Assembly (NCBI GenBank): GCA_021442155.1
Contig: CM038221.1
Span: 43,471,648-43,535,647 of the forward strand
DNA length: 64,000 nt
Direction of reading: 5' to 3'
Source of the DNA: Cymbidium sinense
Taxonomy: Eukaryota > Streptophyta > Magnoliopsida > Asparagales > Orchidaceae
Part shown: piece by piece, positions 35,351 through 47,164 of the stretch
Numbering within the stretch: the first letter of the stretch is position 1
How the letters are laid out: each line of letters starts with the position of its first letter
Program-made: the position numbers and the translations under genes
The notes under the pieces: model-generated
What the model was told of the DNA's origin: nothing
The model's database searches: none
What the model saw: only the letters and a program-made list of their open reading frames with translations

Positions 35351-35739
35351 AAAATTTGGACTTAGGAATTTCATTGGATTTTGATCATGGGTTTCAATCA
35401 TAGATTTCAATCATGGATTTCAATCATGGAATTGATTTGAGTTTGGAGAAAATCAAATAGAATTGATTTGGAGTTTGACTTGAAGGAAGGAAAGTGAGGA
35501 ATGGTTCAAGCTAAGGGTAGCAATTTTCCTAACACCCTACTGGCATGACCTATTCCTATGGCTAACTCTTCTAAATTTTTAGGGTTAGGTTGATTGTCCA
35601 CCTAATCACTAGATGTGTCTTAAGACTAAGGAACTCTTAAAGTCTAAGAGAGGTCCTATGTTTAAAATGGAGGGGTTGAGAGCTCATTCTAAAAATGAGG
35701 TCAACAGTTGCTCAAGATTATCCAAAAGGGAAAGAAGAG

Positions 35740-36818
35740 GGTGTCCTGTAGTGACACTGACAGATTCGTCAATGTGGATGCCAAGGTGAGATTCCAACAC
35801 ACTCCTCAACAAACACCTCATCTCGAAGAGGAGATTCTACAATCCGAGTGGAAGTGTGGAGAGGGTTATCAATGAGTGAGGTTGGGAGTGTCTCACCTAC
35901 AATAACTCCGCCTACATTGTCCCTGTGGTGAGAGAGTTCTTCACGATGCAAAGGATCACCAGGACAATCAAGTTTTTGTGTGGGGGAAATGAGTATGTTT
36001 AGATAATGCTTCCATTAATGTATATTACAATTTACAAAATTTTACAAATGATCAGTATCTTTCCTACTACAATAATCACCCCGATTTTAATAAAATTTTA
36101 GTTTCCTCACTATTAGAAATTCAAATATCTAGTGAAAACAATGAGAGGAAAAGATTATCAATTTTTCTTTCGCCGGCCTAAAAGCTGAGGCTAAAACTTG
36201 ACACTATTTTATTTCCGCCAAGTTGATGCCCATTGGTAATATTAGTGAGGTAACTGAAGATAAAACCATTTTGAATTATGCGATTCAAAAAGGCTTTACA
36301 ATAGATGTAGGAAAGATTATTTACAATTCAATTTGTAATAAGCTTAAGGGCATTACTACTTTAGGATATGATCGCCCCTCTCTCATTTATTCTTTGTATT
36401 GCGGTTGGTGTGTCAGGCAACTCAGATGAAGAAGTCTTTATACAAAGGACTCCGATGAAAAGAATGATTAAAGGGTTTAGATAAAAAATGAAAGTAGGAG
36501 AGAATTCACACACTCCTCAGTCTAGATCCAAATCTTCTAAGACACTAACCGAGCAACTCTAAGATATTGGAGAAGTCTCAGAATTAAGGAAAAGGGTTGA
36601 CAATAACTAGAATTGGAAAAGAAATTTGATTATTATATGGGTTAGCAATAATAACAATCTTCTTATATGGGCGAGTTTAACTTAGCACTAGTTCAAATGT
36701 TCAAAAATTATAACTTTCATGCTGGCTTGAGTAGAGTTTATTTTTCTGCTCACTACAAACCTTATGTTAACACCTCGACAGAGCTAGAAGAAGAAGAGGA
36801 GGAGGATTACGACTACTA
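35740..36818 (+). pseudogene. Broken retroelement ORF with 'putative plant transposon protein' domain
   Basis: In one plus-strand frame the segment 36,190-36,430 reads AEAKT, a stop where Trp is usual, HYFISAKLMPIGN, SEVTEDKTILNYAIQKGF, then IDVGKIIYNSI. This order matches the 'putative plant transposon protein' domain found in ORFs of Athila/Tat-type elements (typical pattern W-x-x-F-x-x-x-x-L-x-P, S-x-V-T, A-I-x-x-G, I-D-V-G). An upstream Pro/Gln/Glu-rich stretch (35,750-35,860) and a downstream acidic tail of Glu residues ending DYDY and a stop (36,780-36,818) may belong to the same protein. Frameshifts and stops break it. The function of this domain is not established. Confidence 0.5.
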
Positions 36819-37505
36819 GGATAGTCTTTTTCACATTTTTTTAAATTTGTATTTGCATTTCTCTTCTTATTCTTTTATACCATTATTATTTTTAATTGGC
36901 TCATTTTGTAATAAAATTTCATTTTTTGCAATAAAATTTTATTTTATATTCTTTTTGTGTTGGTGAGCTATCTTTTAGGCATAATTATGATTTGGGCACT
37001 GATTATAAGTTATAAATTTAACTGAATAAAATTTATATTCTTAAAGAGAGTAAGTTAAAAAGATAGTGTCTCAGTGTTGTAATGTTAGCGTTGTGACATT
37101 GTGATGATAGTGCCTCTACGCTAGAAGGTGGGGACTTAAGCTTAAAATCAAAGAAGGTGGCCTTATGCGTTGTTACAGCACCTCAGCACTTTCATAACAT
37201 CATTGGTCTTATGACCTCAGAAGGCACCACTGCGGTGCCATAGTTCGATGCCACGATACTGGTAGTAGCACCTTGACACCATATAATAGCGCTGGAAGTT
37301 GGACAATTTAACTTTGAAACCCAAGAGCTTAGCACTACGACACCAAGATTCGGTGCCACAATGCTGATTGTAATGCCTTGGCACCATGTAATAGAGCTGT
37401 AGTGCTGCTAAGTGGAGTGCTAACATTCAAAATCCCAAGAGCTCAGCACTACGACATTATGAGTCAGAACACTCCATTCTAGGGCGATTTTCTATGTGAT
37501 TTTTG
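36819..37505 (+). other. AT-rich spacer and GC-richer LTR-like repeats
   Basis: 36,819-37,050 is T-rich without features. From 37,050 to 37,505 the words AGCACTACGACACCAAGA, GGTGCCACAATGCTG, AGCACCTTGACACCAT and AGCGCTGGAAG recur two or three times about 110 bp apart. These match the fragment at 28,590-28,830 in the same orientation. They probably belong to the middle of an LTR. Confidence 0.45.
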
Positions 37506-38866
37506 TTGACTATACACCTTGTGTATCTCACTATTTGATGATAACAAATCTTATGTAATAAGAACTAATTATCTCTTTGTAGGATAAATTATTCACATTA
37601 ATCATGATGAATGTCTTTTTAATTTAAATTTATATTGATGATAAATGTATTATCTCACTATATATATGTTTGATACTACTAATCAATTTATATTTAAGTG
37701 TGCAGGAAAAATTCTTCAGCTCCTTGTTCTTCAGTTATATCAGAATGCTAAAGCTTTTGGACATGGACTGTGTGAGAATTTTTCTAGGAATAACTATATT
37801 AAGGTAAATGAAATGCTCACTAAAATAAATATATCATTCATTTATTTTAAAATAATCTATTTTAAATTATTCATAAAAATTTTATTTCATATTTATAATT
37901 ATTCTTTAAAATTATTCATTTTTGGATAATGTGAACTAAATGCATAAACCATGTTACATTTATTGTGCTTCCAATTAAGATAAATTAAGTTCACATCTCA
38001 TTAAACTATTTCCATGCTAAAATATATTCATTATTCATTTATTACATGCATAAAATCCAATTATCCTGAAATTATTTATATAATATTTCTCTCTCCTATT
38101 ATCCTAGTTTTCTCTCTCCTATCCTATTTTTCATCCTAAACCTTTTTGGCCGAATTTTTTTATGATTTTTTGCTAAATAAATTATGTGAGAGTTATTCAA
38201 ATTGTTTCAATAATTATCCCATATTTTTCAAAATAAAAAATTCATCTATTTAAATCTTTAATTTGAATTATTTTAAATTCAAATAAAATATTATCTTGAT
38301 TACATGTACAAATTTTAACTTAACTTTTTATGGAATATTTGTGGTTGATATTATGCTGCTCTAGTTGAACTAATTTGAATTAATTTGTATTTATGTGGGT
38401 TAATTCAAATTAAATTAAAATAAGCCTTGAAATTATCCTCTTTCCTTTTATATAATTTCTTTTTTGGAAACTTCTCATGGCCAACTATACCCTTAATTGT
38501 ATTCAAATTAATCTCATGATGAATATTAATTTGAATTCTCCTAAGATTTGGTTCATCATCATTTAATTTGAATTGAGTGCATTAAATTAAATTAAATCTA
38601 TTTTAAGAAACAAGCTTGGTCAAATTTTTGAATATTCCTTGGATTTTATTAAATAAAGCTTGTATATTATCTCTTTCCTTCCCTCTTTCAATCAAGATGA
38701 ATTGATTGAATATTATATGATATTGTATTAAAATCCCATCATGGAAACTTGCTTTTGGCTGACCATATATCATGCTTAATTTAATTAATCAAAAGTTGAA
38801 TTATTTCCTTTTTCACTTGGACAATTAATTGTGTCATGATTTATTTGATAATAATTCAAACTCATC

Positions 38867-38870
<4 letters not shown>

Positions 38871-38898
<28 letters not shown>
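38871..38898. repeat. (CT)n microsatellite
   Basis: About fourteen CT dinucleotides in the U3 part of the Copia-type LTR. Confidence 0.95.
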
Positions 38899-38901
<3 letters not shown>

Positions 38902-39299
38902 CCAACCCACATAAGCATTAACTTCTAATTACATTAGAGTTTAGAGCATGTGATGAATTTATTCAATTTAAATCTCTTTCCAAATTATTTTTCCCTCCAT
39001 AATACCATGGCTGATTTTTTTTATCTTGCAAAAATAAATATATTTGAATTCAATTTTAAATTACTTACTATGTATATTTTCTTTGCCTTGGCCAAAATCC
39101 CTATCATGCAATTTGAATTTTAAATTGATTTTTAAATTAAAACAACCTTCAATATTAAATTCCCTCTTATTTTCCTTTAACTGATTTGTTTTTATCTCAT
39201 GCCATTTTTTTTTATTTTGATTGGTTTATGTTTAAATTAATTCCAAATTAGTTTTCCTCCTCTTTTCTTCTCTTGGCCGACCCTCATGACCCCTTGTCT

Positions 39300-39308
39300 T
39301 ATAAATAA
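39300..39308 (+). promoter_or_regulatory. TATA box of Copia-type LTR
   Basis: TATAAATAA, about 1.8 kb inside the LTR, followed by a C/T-rich stretch as expected for the R region. Assigned by motif and place only. Confidence 0.45.
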
Positions 39309-40204
39309 TGTACCATAGACTATGTTAATCTCTCTTGGAAAAATCTCTCATATGAAAATTTCTCTCTTAGCCGAATTCTTGCAAAACCTTGGAAGTTCCT
39401 TTCTTCGTGAATCAAGTGCTAATCTCTTCATCATTCTTCCTTCTTCCAAACCTACAAGTGATTTGCCAAAAGAAGTTGGTGGATTAGTGGAAATCCCTCT
39501 TGGCCAAAAGCTATTCAAGGTTTATTTAATTTATTTTATTGCTACTCTTATATGAGACCTTGATTTCTTTCTTTGGCTAAGATTCTTTGGTATTTGGTCA
39601 ATTTGATTTGTGCTTAGCACATCTATTTATTCACTTTCTCAAGTAGGTTAAAAGTTTTTTTTTGTTTTGATTAAAATTTTGTGTTTGAAAACTCTTCTCT
39701 TCTTTTTTATTTTTATATATGCTAAAGTGAAACTTGCGTTGTGATAATTAGTTCATAAAGAACACTTGTAAGTTGTAAGTTTTCTTTCCTCTTAAATAGC
39801 CCCATATTTTGCATAAGTGACATTCCTTTTAAAAAGAGATTTCATTTAAGTTTATGTGATTTAAGATTTTATTTTCATTTGATCTTTTGGAAAACTCAGT
39901 GTCTCTTTCTAACAAGTGATTGATTCAAGTTTCAAATCATTATTGTGCTCTATTTCAAATCATAAACTAAATCACCTTGATTTCAAGTTATTATATTCAC
40001 ATCAAATAATTTAAATGTTCATTTGCATCATATACATCTTTCAAGTTTGATCATTATTTTAAAATTTAAATATCAATTAAAGTGAGCTATCTTTCTTTCC
40101 TTCGAATTCACTTGCCTTAATATTGTTGTAGTTGTGTTTTGAGAGTAAAATTATTTTAAAATTGAGAGTTAGATATTTTCATATTCCTCTTTCTTATTTT
40201 CTTG

Positions 40205-40375
40205 TTGGGTTGTACTTGCCTATTAAGAAAAGGATGTGGTTGGGTTGTACTTGTCTGTTAAGGAAATTATGGTGTTGGGTTGTACTTGCCCGTTAAGGAA
40301 AGTATGATGTTGGGTTGTACTCGCCCATTAAGGAATGTACGGTGTTAGGTTGTGCTTGCCCGTGAAGGAGATTAC
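40205..40375 (+). repeat. Five tandem copies of a roughly 36-bp unit in the Copia-type LTR
   Basis: The unit TTGGGTTGTACTTGCCCG then TTAAGGAAAGTATGGTG is repeated near 40,205, 40,240, 40,275, 40,312 and 40,345 with few changes. The last copy leads into the conserved LTR end. The other LTRs in the window lack it. Confidence 0.85.
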
Positions 40376-40672
40376 GTGAGATTTATTGTAATCTCAATTT
40401 TGATTTAGTGAATTTTTAGCCTGGGTGATTAGGCGTGGACGTAAGCTGGTTTTAGGGTTTGGCCGAACCACGTAAAAATCTTTGTGTTCTCTTTCTTTAT
40501 TTTTCTGCACTTTACTTTTCTATACTATTGTTGATTGTTATTTTATTTCACTAAAGCTTTATCATTAAAGATTTAAGTTTTATATAAAAGTTTAAAATTA
40601 AGTTTACTAAAATTATTTTTGAAAAATCCAATTCACCCCATCGCCCCCACCCGCTGCCATAGCCTCTTAACA

Positions 40673-42805
40673 ATTTTTGATGATTCTTATAAAATTCGAG
40701 AGCATAACAACTTAACAATGAAAGTTTTGAAGTATTTTAGTGCAAAATGCACTATTCTCTCTTGTTCTGGATCCAAGATCAATGAAGGGAGATTTTTTTT
40801 TTTTAATTTCACATCAAAACCAAATTTGATGGTGGAGCTCTTGAACTTGTAAACTTATTTTAGTAGATTAAAGTTCATTTTAATCTTAATTTGGGCTGTA
40901 TTTTTTCTTGGAAATACCAAAAATTTTGTTTTTAATGCAATCACATTTTTTCCCTTGCTCCAGATCCAAGATTGACGGAGGGAAGATCTTCATTTTGTAC
41001 TAGATTTAAGATCAACGATGAAATTCTTTAAGATTCTTCCTGTAAAGTGAGAAATTGTATGAATGAAGTATTTTGTTTAGAGTTTCACCTAAAATCTTAT
41101 CTTGTGCAAGAAGAAAAGCGTGCAATGGAGGGGATCTTGCAATAGAGTCTACAACACAAAGAAAGGGAAGGGTAGTGCCTAACAAGGCTAGAGAAGAAGA
41201 AGACAAGTGCCCTCCTCTTCTTATAAGGGTTGGATCTCAATCATTCCCACTTTACGACCAACTACTCCCACTCCTCCAAAACCACTCCCACTCTCCCCTC
41301 GAGTGGTTATTGTTGAGGGGGATGACTATTAGTGGGAGTGGTTGGTGTTTTCTGGGCTCTTTAAACTTAGGAACAATGGAGCTAACACCCAGGCATTGGG
41401 TTTGCTGTGCCACGATGCTAGAGTCGTGATGTTCATTTTTTATTATTGTGTATTTTTTTGATTGCAAACAAATAGATATAAAAAGGAGACAAAACAATGT
41501 CAGAGAAAGTATGCTTAATTTTCCACTAGCATTCAATCATGTGAAATCCAACATATAAAAAAAATGAGGACTTCATTATTTTTGCAAGTCAATCATCAAA
41601 ATCATCACTATAAGGGTTTCTACCAAAGTATAAGAGATATTTTAAGGAAAGAACAAAAATTTCACAAGATCATAAAAATGTTGAATGGCATATGCTATCC
41701 ATTTAACCCACATGATAGCTATCAATATTTAAATTTCTAAATAAGCTAGTTTTAATAGGTATAGGCATAAAAGGTTGCCTTTAATGAGCTTAGTTACCCA
41801 TCCATCATTTAGGCTAATGATCTGTATTTAAAAAAATTAAGAAAAATGATATTTTAAGTTGACTTCCTACTAAATACAAAAGAAAGATGTAGTACAACTT
41901 TTTTTAAATACTAGCACATTAAAAAGATTGCAACATGATATTGATGCCATTAGACTCATTTCAATTTAAATCTAGATTTCAAGATCTAATTTTAAAAGGA
42001 TGAGTGCCTTTAAGCATATTGTCATCCCAATATACTCAAAATATTTGAGAAGAGGTAATCCATGGCTACTGTTTAGACAACTTAAGTGATTCAACCTTTA
42101 ATCCTCTATCATTGGTAGACCAAGTTGATAAAGTGGACTAAAATGATGAAATAAAAGGATTCTGATTAAGTTAACTCTCATCCCTATTGATGTCCTCCAT
42201 GCATAAAACAAAATCCAACTTCCAATTCTTAGTGTAATGATGTCGTTAAATGAGTGATTTAGAGTTCCCACCTAAAATAAGCCAAATCAAACATACATCT
42301 AGATGACATGTTTTGTCTAGAGCAAATATTTTAAAACAAATTAAGTAATTTGTTTGTGAAAGACCCATAACAAAAAGGGGTTTGTCTCCATGAGATCAAC
42401 ATCTAATATATTAACACCACACATATCTTACAAATATAGATGAAAAAAATTTTCCTTAATAAGTTAAATAAAAATAAGAAAAGATATATAACATAAACAT
42501 TACAAAATGACAAAAAAAAATTGGCATGACTAACAATGGTGACTTTTAATAATCCACCATCAAGAACTAACAATAAAATATATAATAATATTAAAATGAA
42601 CAACCCAAAAAAGAGATAAATGGAAAAAAAACTAACAAGTTAGTTTGGTTTGATGCTACATAGTAAATGTAACAAAACTATGGTTATAGTTACCCACTTA
42701 TGGTTGATTTATGAACCAAACTTGGCATTCCATAACATGTCAGGTCTAACCTTAAAAGTTAAAAAAAACAAATAACTACAACATTTAATACAATTTTAAC
42801 TCATA
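40673..42805. other. Unassigned AT-rich sequence
   Basis: No supported gene. A phrase around GGATCCAAGATCAATGAAGGG (in parts) at 40,766-40,796 is repeated in altered form at 40,963-40,993 (AGATCCAAGATTGACGGAGG), showing a local duplication about 195 bp apart. Overlapping open stretches on both strands at 41,073-41,536 have no recognisable domain. The rest (41,540-42,805) is featureless. Confidence 0.4.
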
Positions 42806-43847
42806 TAATGGCATTTGATTTAGAAAGCATATGATAAAGATCCAAGAAGAGTTTTAGAAAAGAAAGGAATTAATATTGCTTATATTCAAATCATCAAGGA
42901 TATGTAGGATGGAGTTGATACTTGTGTTCGAACACAAGAAGGATTGACTAAGTTTTTTTCTATTTTAGTTGGATTACATCAATGGTCAGCTTTAATCTCA
43001 TATCTTTTTCACTTTAGATAGGGATGTTCTTATTAGACATTTACAGAAGGATGTACCATGGTGTATGCCTTTTGCAAATGATATTCTCCTTATTGATAGG
43101 ACTAGATAGGGAATTCAAGAAAAAAATTGAATTATGGAGGTCAACCTTAGAGTCTAAAGGGTTTCATTTAAGTAGATCTAAAATTGAATACATGGAGTGT
43201 AATTTTAGTAGTAATAGAGCTAGTGGTGTCGTTGTGACAATGAGCGATCATGTCATTAAAATGAGTGACAATTTAAGATATCTCAAGTCAATTGTTTAAA
43301 TTGATTGTAAAATGGATGGGGATAACATTAGTGGAATTCAAGTTGGATGGTTGAGCTAGAGGAATGCATCAGGTCTATTGTGTGATAGAAAAGTATCAAT
43401 TAGACTTAAGGGAAACTTTTATAAGATTGTGGTGAGACCTGCCATGCTTTATGGTGCAAAATGTTGGCTAGTAAAAGAGAAGCATAAAATTAAGCTAAGT
43501 GTGCAGAGATGAAGATGCTTAGCTGAATGAGTGGCTTTATACTTAGAGACAAAATACTAAATGAACATATCCATGATATGGCTAGAGAAGCTCAAATGGA
43601 AAATAAGATTTGAGAGAGTTGCCTTAGATGATTTGTTCACATAAAATGCTAGTTGTCCGATGACCCAGTTAGAAGAGTAGTAGTATTAGATTTGACTTCT
43701 GTTAAGAAAGATAGAGTTAGACTTAAGAAGACTTGGTTAGAAAGTATAAATTATAATTAAATGGGAATATGACATGTAATATGACATAATAGAAAATTGA
43801 TTCATGTAGTGCGACAAAGGCTTTTTGTTGTTGTTGTTGTTGTTGTT
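42806..43847 (+). pseudogene. RTE-clade LINE reverse transcriptase, 5'-truncated and broken
   Basis: Read across frames, the plus strand gives AYDKDPRRVLEKKGI (from about 42,825), CVRTQEGLTKFF (about 42,925), PFANDILLID (43,068-43,097), LWRSTLESKGFHLSRSKIEY (about 43,123-43,190), then RYLKSIV, RPAMLYGAKCWLVK and the end pattern of the family. This is the RT end of a plant RTE LINE. The catalytic F/Y-A-D-D is F-A-N-D (43,071-43,082), a loss of a key Asp. The 3' end is GGCTTTTTGTTG(TTG)n at 43,825-43,847, the short-repeat tail of RTE elements. The 5' part is missing, as usual for LINEs. Confidence 0.85.
43825..43847 (+). repeat. (TTG)n tail of RTE LINE
   Basis: Seven TTG units directly after the LINE-derived sequence. 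It marks the 3' insertion end. Confidence 0.85.
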
Positions 43848-43849
43848 AT

Positions 43850-44462
43850 GTTGTAATGACACATAGGTTCACTTAATGGTGTAATAAAAACAAAGTGAAA
43901 ATCAATCATTAATTAATGTTTTTGTTAAGGATAATTTTTTGTTAGTTTTGTTTTTCACACCATAATTACATTGACGTTTGGCTAACAACTTTCTAATAAC
44001 AATTCAAAAAAAAATTTATATAGTCTAGACATCCTGGGAACATGAGGCTTTATGTAGCCCCATGGAGATCTTATATAATCTCACCTCCCTAGTTTAACAA
44101 TGACACATACTTGCTTAATTTCATTTATATGTATGCATATGCTAGAATATGAAGTAAAACCTCTTTCTTTATGCCATTAAACTTTCCATTAATAAAAGAT
44201 TTTCATACATAATCTTTGCACGATTTTGTTTCTATGCTTATGTGTATTTAATTTGGCAAGTAGATAGTCTGGATATCCGGAACACGAGGCTTTAAGTAGC
44301 CCCAAGGAGGTCTTAGATAATCTCTTTCTTGGTTTAACAATGTCACATACTTGATTAAATTTATAATACATACTTGCTTATGCTTAGCTATGAGATGAAA
44401 TCCACCTTTTTTTATCAAACTCATGCATCAACATTCATTAAGTATGAAAAACATGGGTATAT

Positions 44463-44495
<33 letters not shown>

Positions 44496-45159
44496 ATTAA
44501 ATCATTATTAAAGAAATTAGAAATCAAAGAGTGTGAATATTATTGATAATGAAAGGAAATGGTGGAGTATTACTCATGTGATGGTGACTTAATCCTAAGA
44601 TGCCTTTCATGTTGAATAAGATTCGTTAAGGCTAACCTAAACTTAAGCTAAAATAAATTCATAAATGTTTCATTAAGAAAATTAAAGACATAATAACCTA
44701 TTGTTAGAAAATAACTTAGGTTAGGTATGAAGGAATTAAATCTCTTTCTTCTCTTTATAATACTTAGATGTTAAGTGGGTATTGAACAAAATGACATAAG
44801 TTAAAATCTAATCAAACTACTAAAGGACTTAAAGTGAAACCATCCTTAATGAGTAATTTGAGCAATCCTAAGACTTTAAACAACCATAATTCCAAACTCA
44901 ACCAAGACATACCACACTAAACCTTGGCACACAAATTAGAATACTAAGTCACTGATCATAATATTAAGTTAGGCTAGTATGTCATGGTGATATGTTTTGT
45001 TTTATGATGTAATATTTTTAGATTAGATGTTAGGATTATTTGTACGTAGACTGGATGTTAGGCCGTTATTAGCTTGATGATATTTTTTACAGGAGATTAT
45101 GCTTAAGAGACTATTGTAATAATAAATAAATATAAATTCTCTTGCTTTCAGGTGATGTT
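43850..45159 (+). repeat. Fragment related to the LARD LTR, with a 242-bp duplication
   Basis: The last part (about 44,920-45,159) follows the same word order as 51,390-51,670 of the LARD LTR: GTGATATGTTTTG, TTTTAGATTAGATGTTAGGA, TTATTTG, GACTGGATGTTAGG, TTTTTTACAGGAGATTATG, then TTGCTTTCAGGT. This suggests a diverged, truncated LTR of the same family. At 44,024-44,170 and 44,266-44,412 a segment with CCGGAACACGAGGCTTTAAG and TAGCCCCAAGGAGGTCTTA (or close forms) occurs twice, about 242 bp apart. A (TA)n run lies at 44,470-44,493. No gene. Confidence 0.45.
44470..44493. repeat. (TA)n microsatellite
   Basis: About twelve TA dinucleotides. Confidence 0.95.
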
Positions 45160-46426
45160 TGTCATGACCTGACCCACAAAGCTTGGAATACTAAGGAGGA
45201 AATGGACGGTCGGACGAATAAGAAAAAAAACTTAAACATATCCAATAGAAATATAAACTACATAATATTTTTCCAAATCATATAAGAGCCACTACAAATT
45301 CAAACCATATTTAACAAATTTATCTACACATAAATTATCCACCAACATAAGTCATATAAAATATAATCTAAAACATAAACTAACATAGTACCTATCTCTT
45401 GAAGTCCCTCTATGGCTGTAAACATATTCCTCCCTTCTACCCATCATTTAGTTCGAAATATTGCCTAAAAAATATAAAATAATGTGTAATTGAATAAAAT
45501 TTTAGTAGATAAATTATATTTTTACACTATAGTAAAACAAGAAAGTAGAATTAATATGCATGACAAATTTTTCTATAACAAGAATATTATGTAAAAAAGT
45601 TTTAAACAATCCAACATATAAGAGGTAGATACAAATGAATATTTCTTAGAAACTTTATTTTCTAATTTATCAATCATTTCAGGAGTCATCTAAAACTTTT
45701 TTCAAAACTCATCCAAGGGACAAGTAATCATTTTTATTTACCATTTTCATTTTATCTTTTTCGTGCACTGCTACATTGCATCAGCAATAATGGGGGGAGA
45801 ACTCCATTTTCAGGCATACACATGCATAAAATAGAATTTATGAAGCTATCCATATTTGCTCAAGGTAGAAAATTAGTTAATTATGTACAATATTCTAAGT
45901 AGCAATATGATCTAACATTCAGACTTTTCATTCAACATGGAGAAGATGAAAAAATAAATCACAATTTGAAATCCAGAGAAAATTTATAACTATGTACTAG
46001 TGCATTCCATCTAATAAAAAGTAAGTAAACTTTTATTATAAATGTAAGAACATAATTACCCACTTTAGTGTGAAGCTTCTTCTTGAATCTCATTCCCTTT
46101 AAAACTTCTTTCCTTAAGTTGAGTACCTATAGAATAAATATATTGATTTGATTAATATTTGAAAGAAATTTATTTATTTTATTTATTTTTTTGTCTATGA
46201 TAGTAGTGTACGTCTTTTGGTATTTAACTCTCACATTCATCAAAATTTCATTGCTTATTTTCCAAATCAAGTTAAGTTCATAAATAATAATAATATTGAT
46301 TATCTCATTTAGTTGGTTTCTATTAGTTTATGTAACATAGACAACATCTTTTATTTATTTTAAATTGGTACTTACGCTTCCCATTTTAACTTAAATTAAA
46401 GATTTTTTATAATTATTTTCATTTAA

Positions 46427-46430
<4 letters not shown>

Positions 46431-46461
<31 letters not shown>
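46431..46461. repeat. (TA)n microsatellite
   Basis: About fifteen TA dinucleotides in the chromovirus LTR. Confidence 0.95.
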
Positions 46462-46463
<2 letters not shown>

Positions 46464-47007
46464 ATGTATAAAATGCCATGTAATAAATCTTGAACTAAAG
46501 CTATTTTGTTTTCTATATATCAATAATTTATTGTAAAAAAAATGATTATAGAATCTTTGTTGTAAAATTTTCATTATTTACCTTCCTTCAAGTTTAGTTC
46601 ATATCATATATCTCACAAAGTTTCATTAAATTCAATTACCACTTTAATATTATTTTTTGTATTTAACTTTTATTAATTAAATATGAAAATGATTCTTCTA
46701 GCCTTCAGAATATAAATAAAAATAATTGAATCAAAACTTTTAAATTTAAAATTTCTAAACCCTAAACCCTTACATTAATTGCTCCTCTTGGTTTTTCCAT
46801 AATACCCAAAAGCCCGTCAGCTTTCTAATGTCACGCACGCATAACCTGATCCTCTCCCCCTTCTTTTTCAGTTGAATGCAAACATAAGGCTCATGAGGAG
46901 GTCAAGCAATGGTGACTTGGCGGATTGGCATAGACGATGGCGGATCAATGGTTTTGTGGCTCAGTATCAGTGGCGGTGAAGCTATATCACATAAGGCACA
47001 CATGCAA

Positions 47008-47010
<3 letters not shown>

Positions 47011-47038
<28 letters not shown>
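47011..47038. repeat. (TC)n microsatellite
   Basis: About thirteen TC dinucleotides near the U3 start of the chromovirus LTR. Confidence 0.95.
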
Positions 47039-47164
47039 TTCAAATTTGGGAGTTCAGTTTCGGCAACTCAAAATTGATCCCCCCTCCTTCGATTTCTCTC
47101 TTCGCGACCAACCGTCGAGGTAGTTGGAAAATAATCAAAATTTATTTATTTCATGGTTATTATA

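Larger units (their letters stand above)
29044..35706 (-). repeat. Second LTR of the element A family, without internal region
   Basis: It aligns in order with 15,373-23,198: clear U5 matches near 29,160-29,560, a GC-richer part at 32,060-32,640, a TATA counterpart at 32,852-32,875, a GGTCAA block from about 33,040 and the hairpin array at 34,498-35,350. It ends in GAGGTCAACA at 35,706. It lacks the counterpart of 16,039-17,378. There is no primer binding site on the left and no polypurine tract on the right, so it is a solo or truncated LTR. The flanking five bases differ (CTTCA and GTTGC), so there is no target duplication. Confidence 0.8.
37506..40672 (+). repeat. Copia-type LTR (SIRE/Tork-like), solo or truncated
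   Basis: It starts TGTTGACTATACACC and soon reads ATTTGATGATAACAAAT, a typical start of plant SIRE-like Copia LTRs. TATAAATAA lies at 39,300. Near the end are GGCGTGGACGTAAGCTGG, CCGAACCACGTAAAAATCTT and a pyrimidine-rich leader, then CAATTCACCCC and CCTCTTAACA, the usual 3' end before a Met-tRNA primer site. The following AATTTTTGATGATTC is only a weak remnant of that site, and no gag-pol follows. AT-rich filler at 38,000-39,200 with (CT)n may be inserted sequence, since 3.2 kb is long for this group. Confidence 0.6.
45160..47164 (-). repeat. 3' LTR of a Tekay/Del-like chromovirus
   Basis: The left edge is TGTCATGACCTGACCC. The right edge, read on the minus strand, is TATAATAACCATG after a purine tract, so the LTR start is TGTAATAACC-like with its second base changed. 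The 2.0-kb length fits. The plus-strand phrase CCCTCTATGGCTG followed by AAAAAATATAAAATAATGTG is characteristic of LTRs in this group. A (TC)n run (47,011-47,038) and a (TA)n run (46,431-46,461) lie within. The boundary on the left is inferred from the terminal inverted repeat. Confidence 0.6.

Noticed and set aside
41073..41536. Overlapping open frames on both strands (118 and 94 codons), one with a signal-peptide-like start
   Set aside because: No domain, no splice context and no codon signal. Overlap on opposite strands suggests chance in a slightly less AT-rich block.
44980..45159. Intron-like acceptors (TTTTTTACAG, TTGCTTTCAG) as host gene exons
   Set aside because: The same words occur in the LARD LTRs (51,590-51,670), so they are part of the LTR and not of a host gene.
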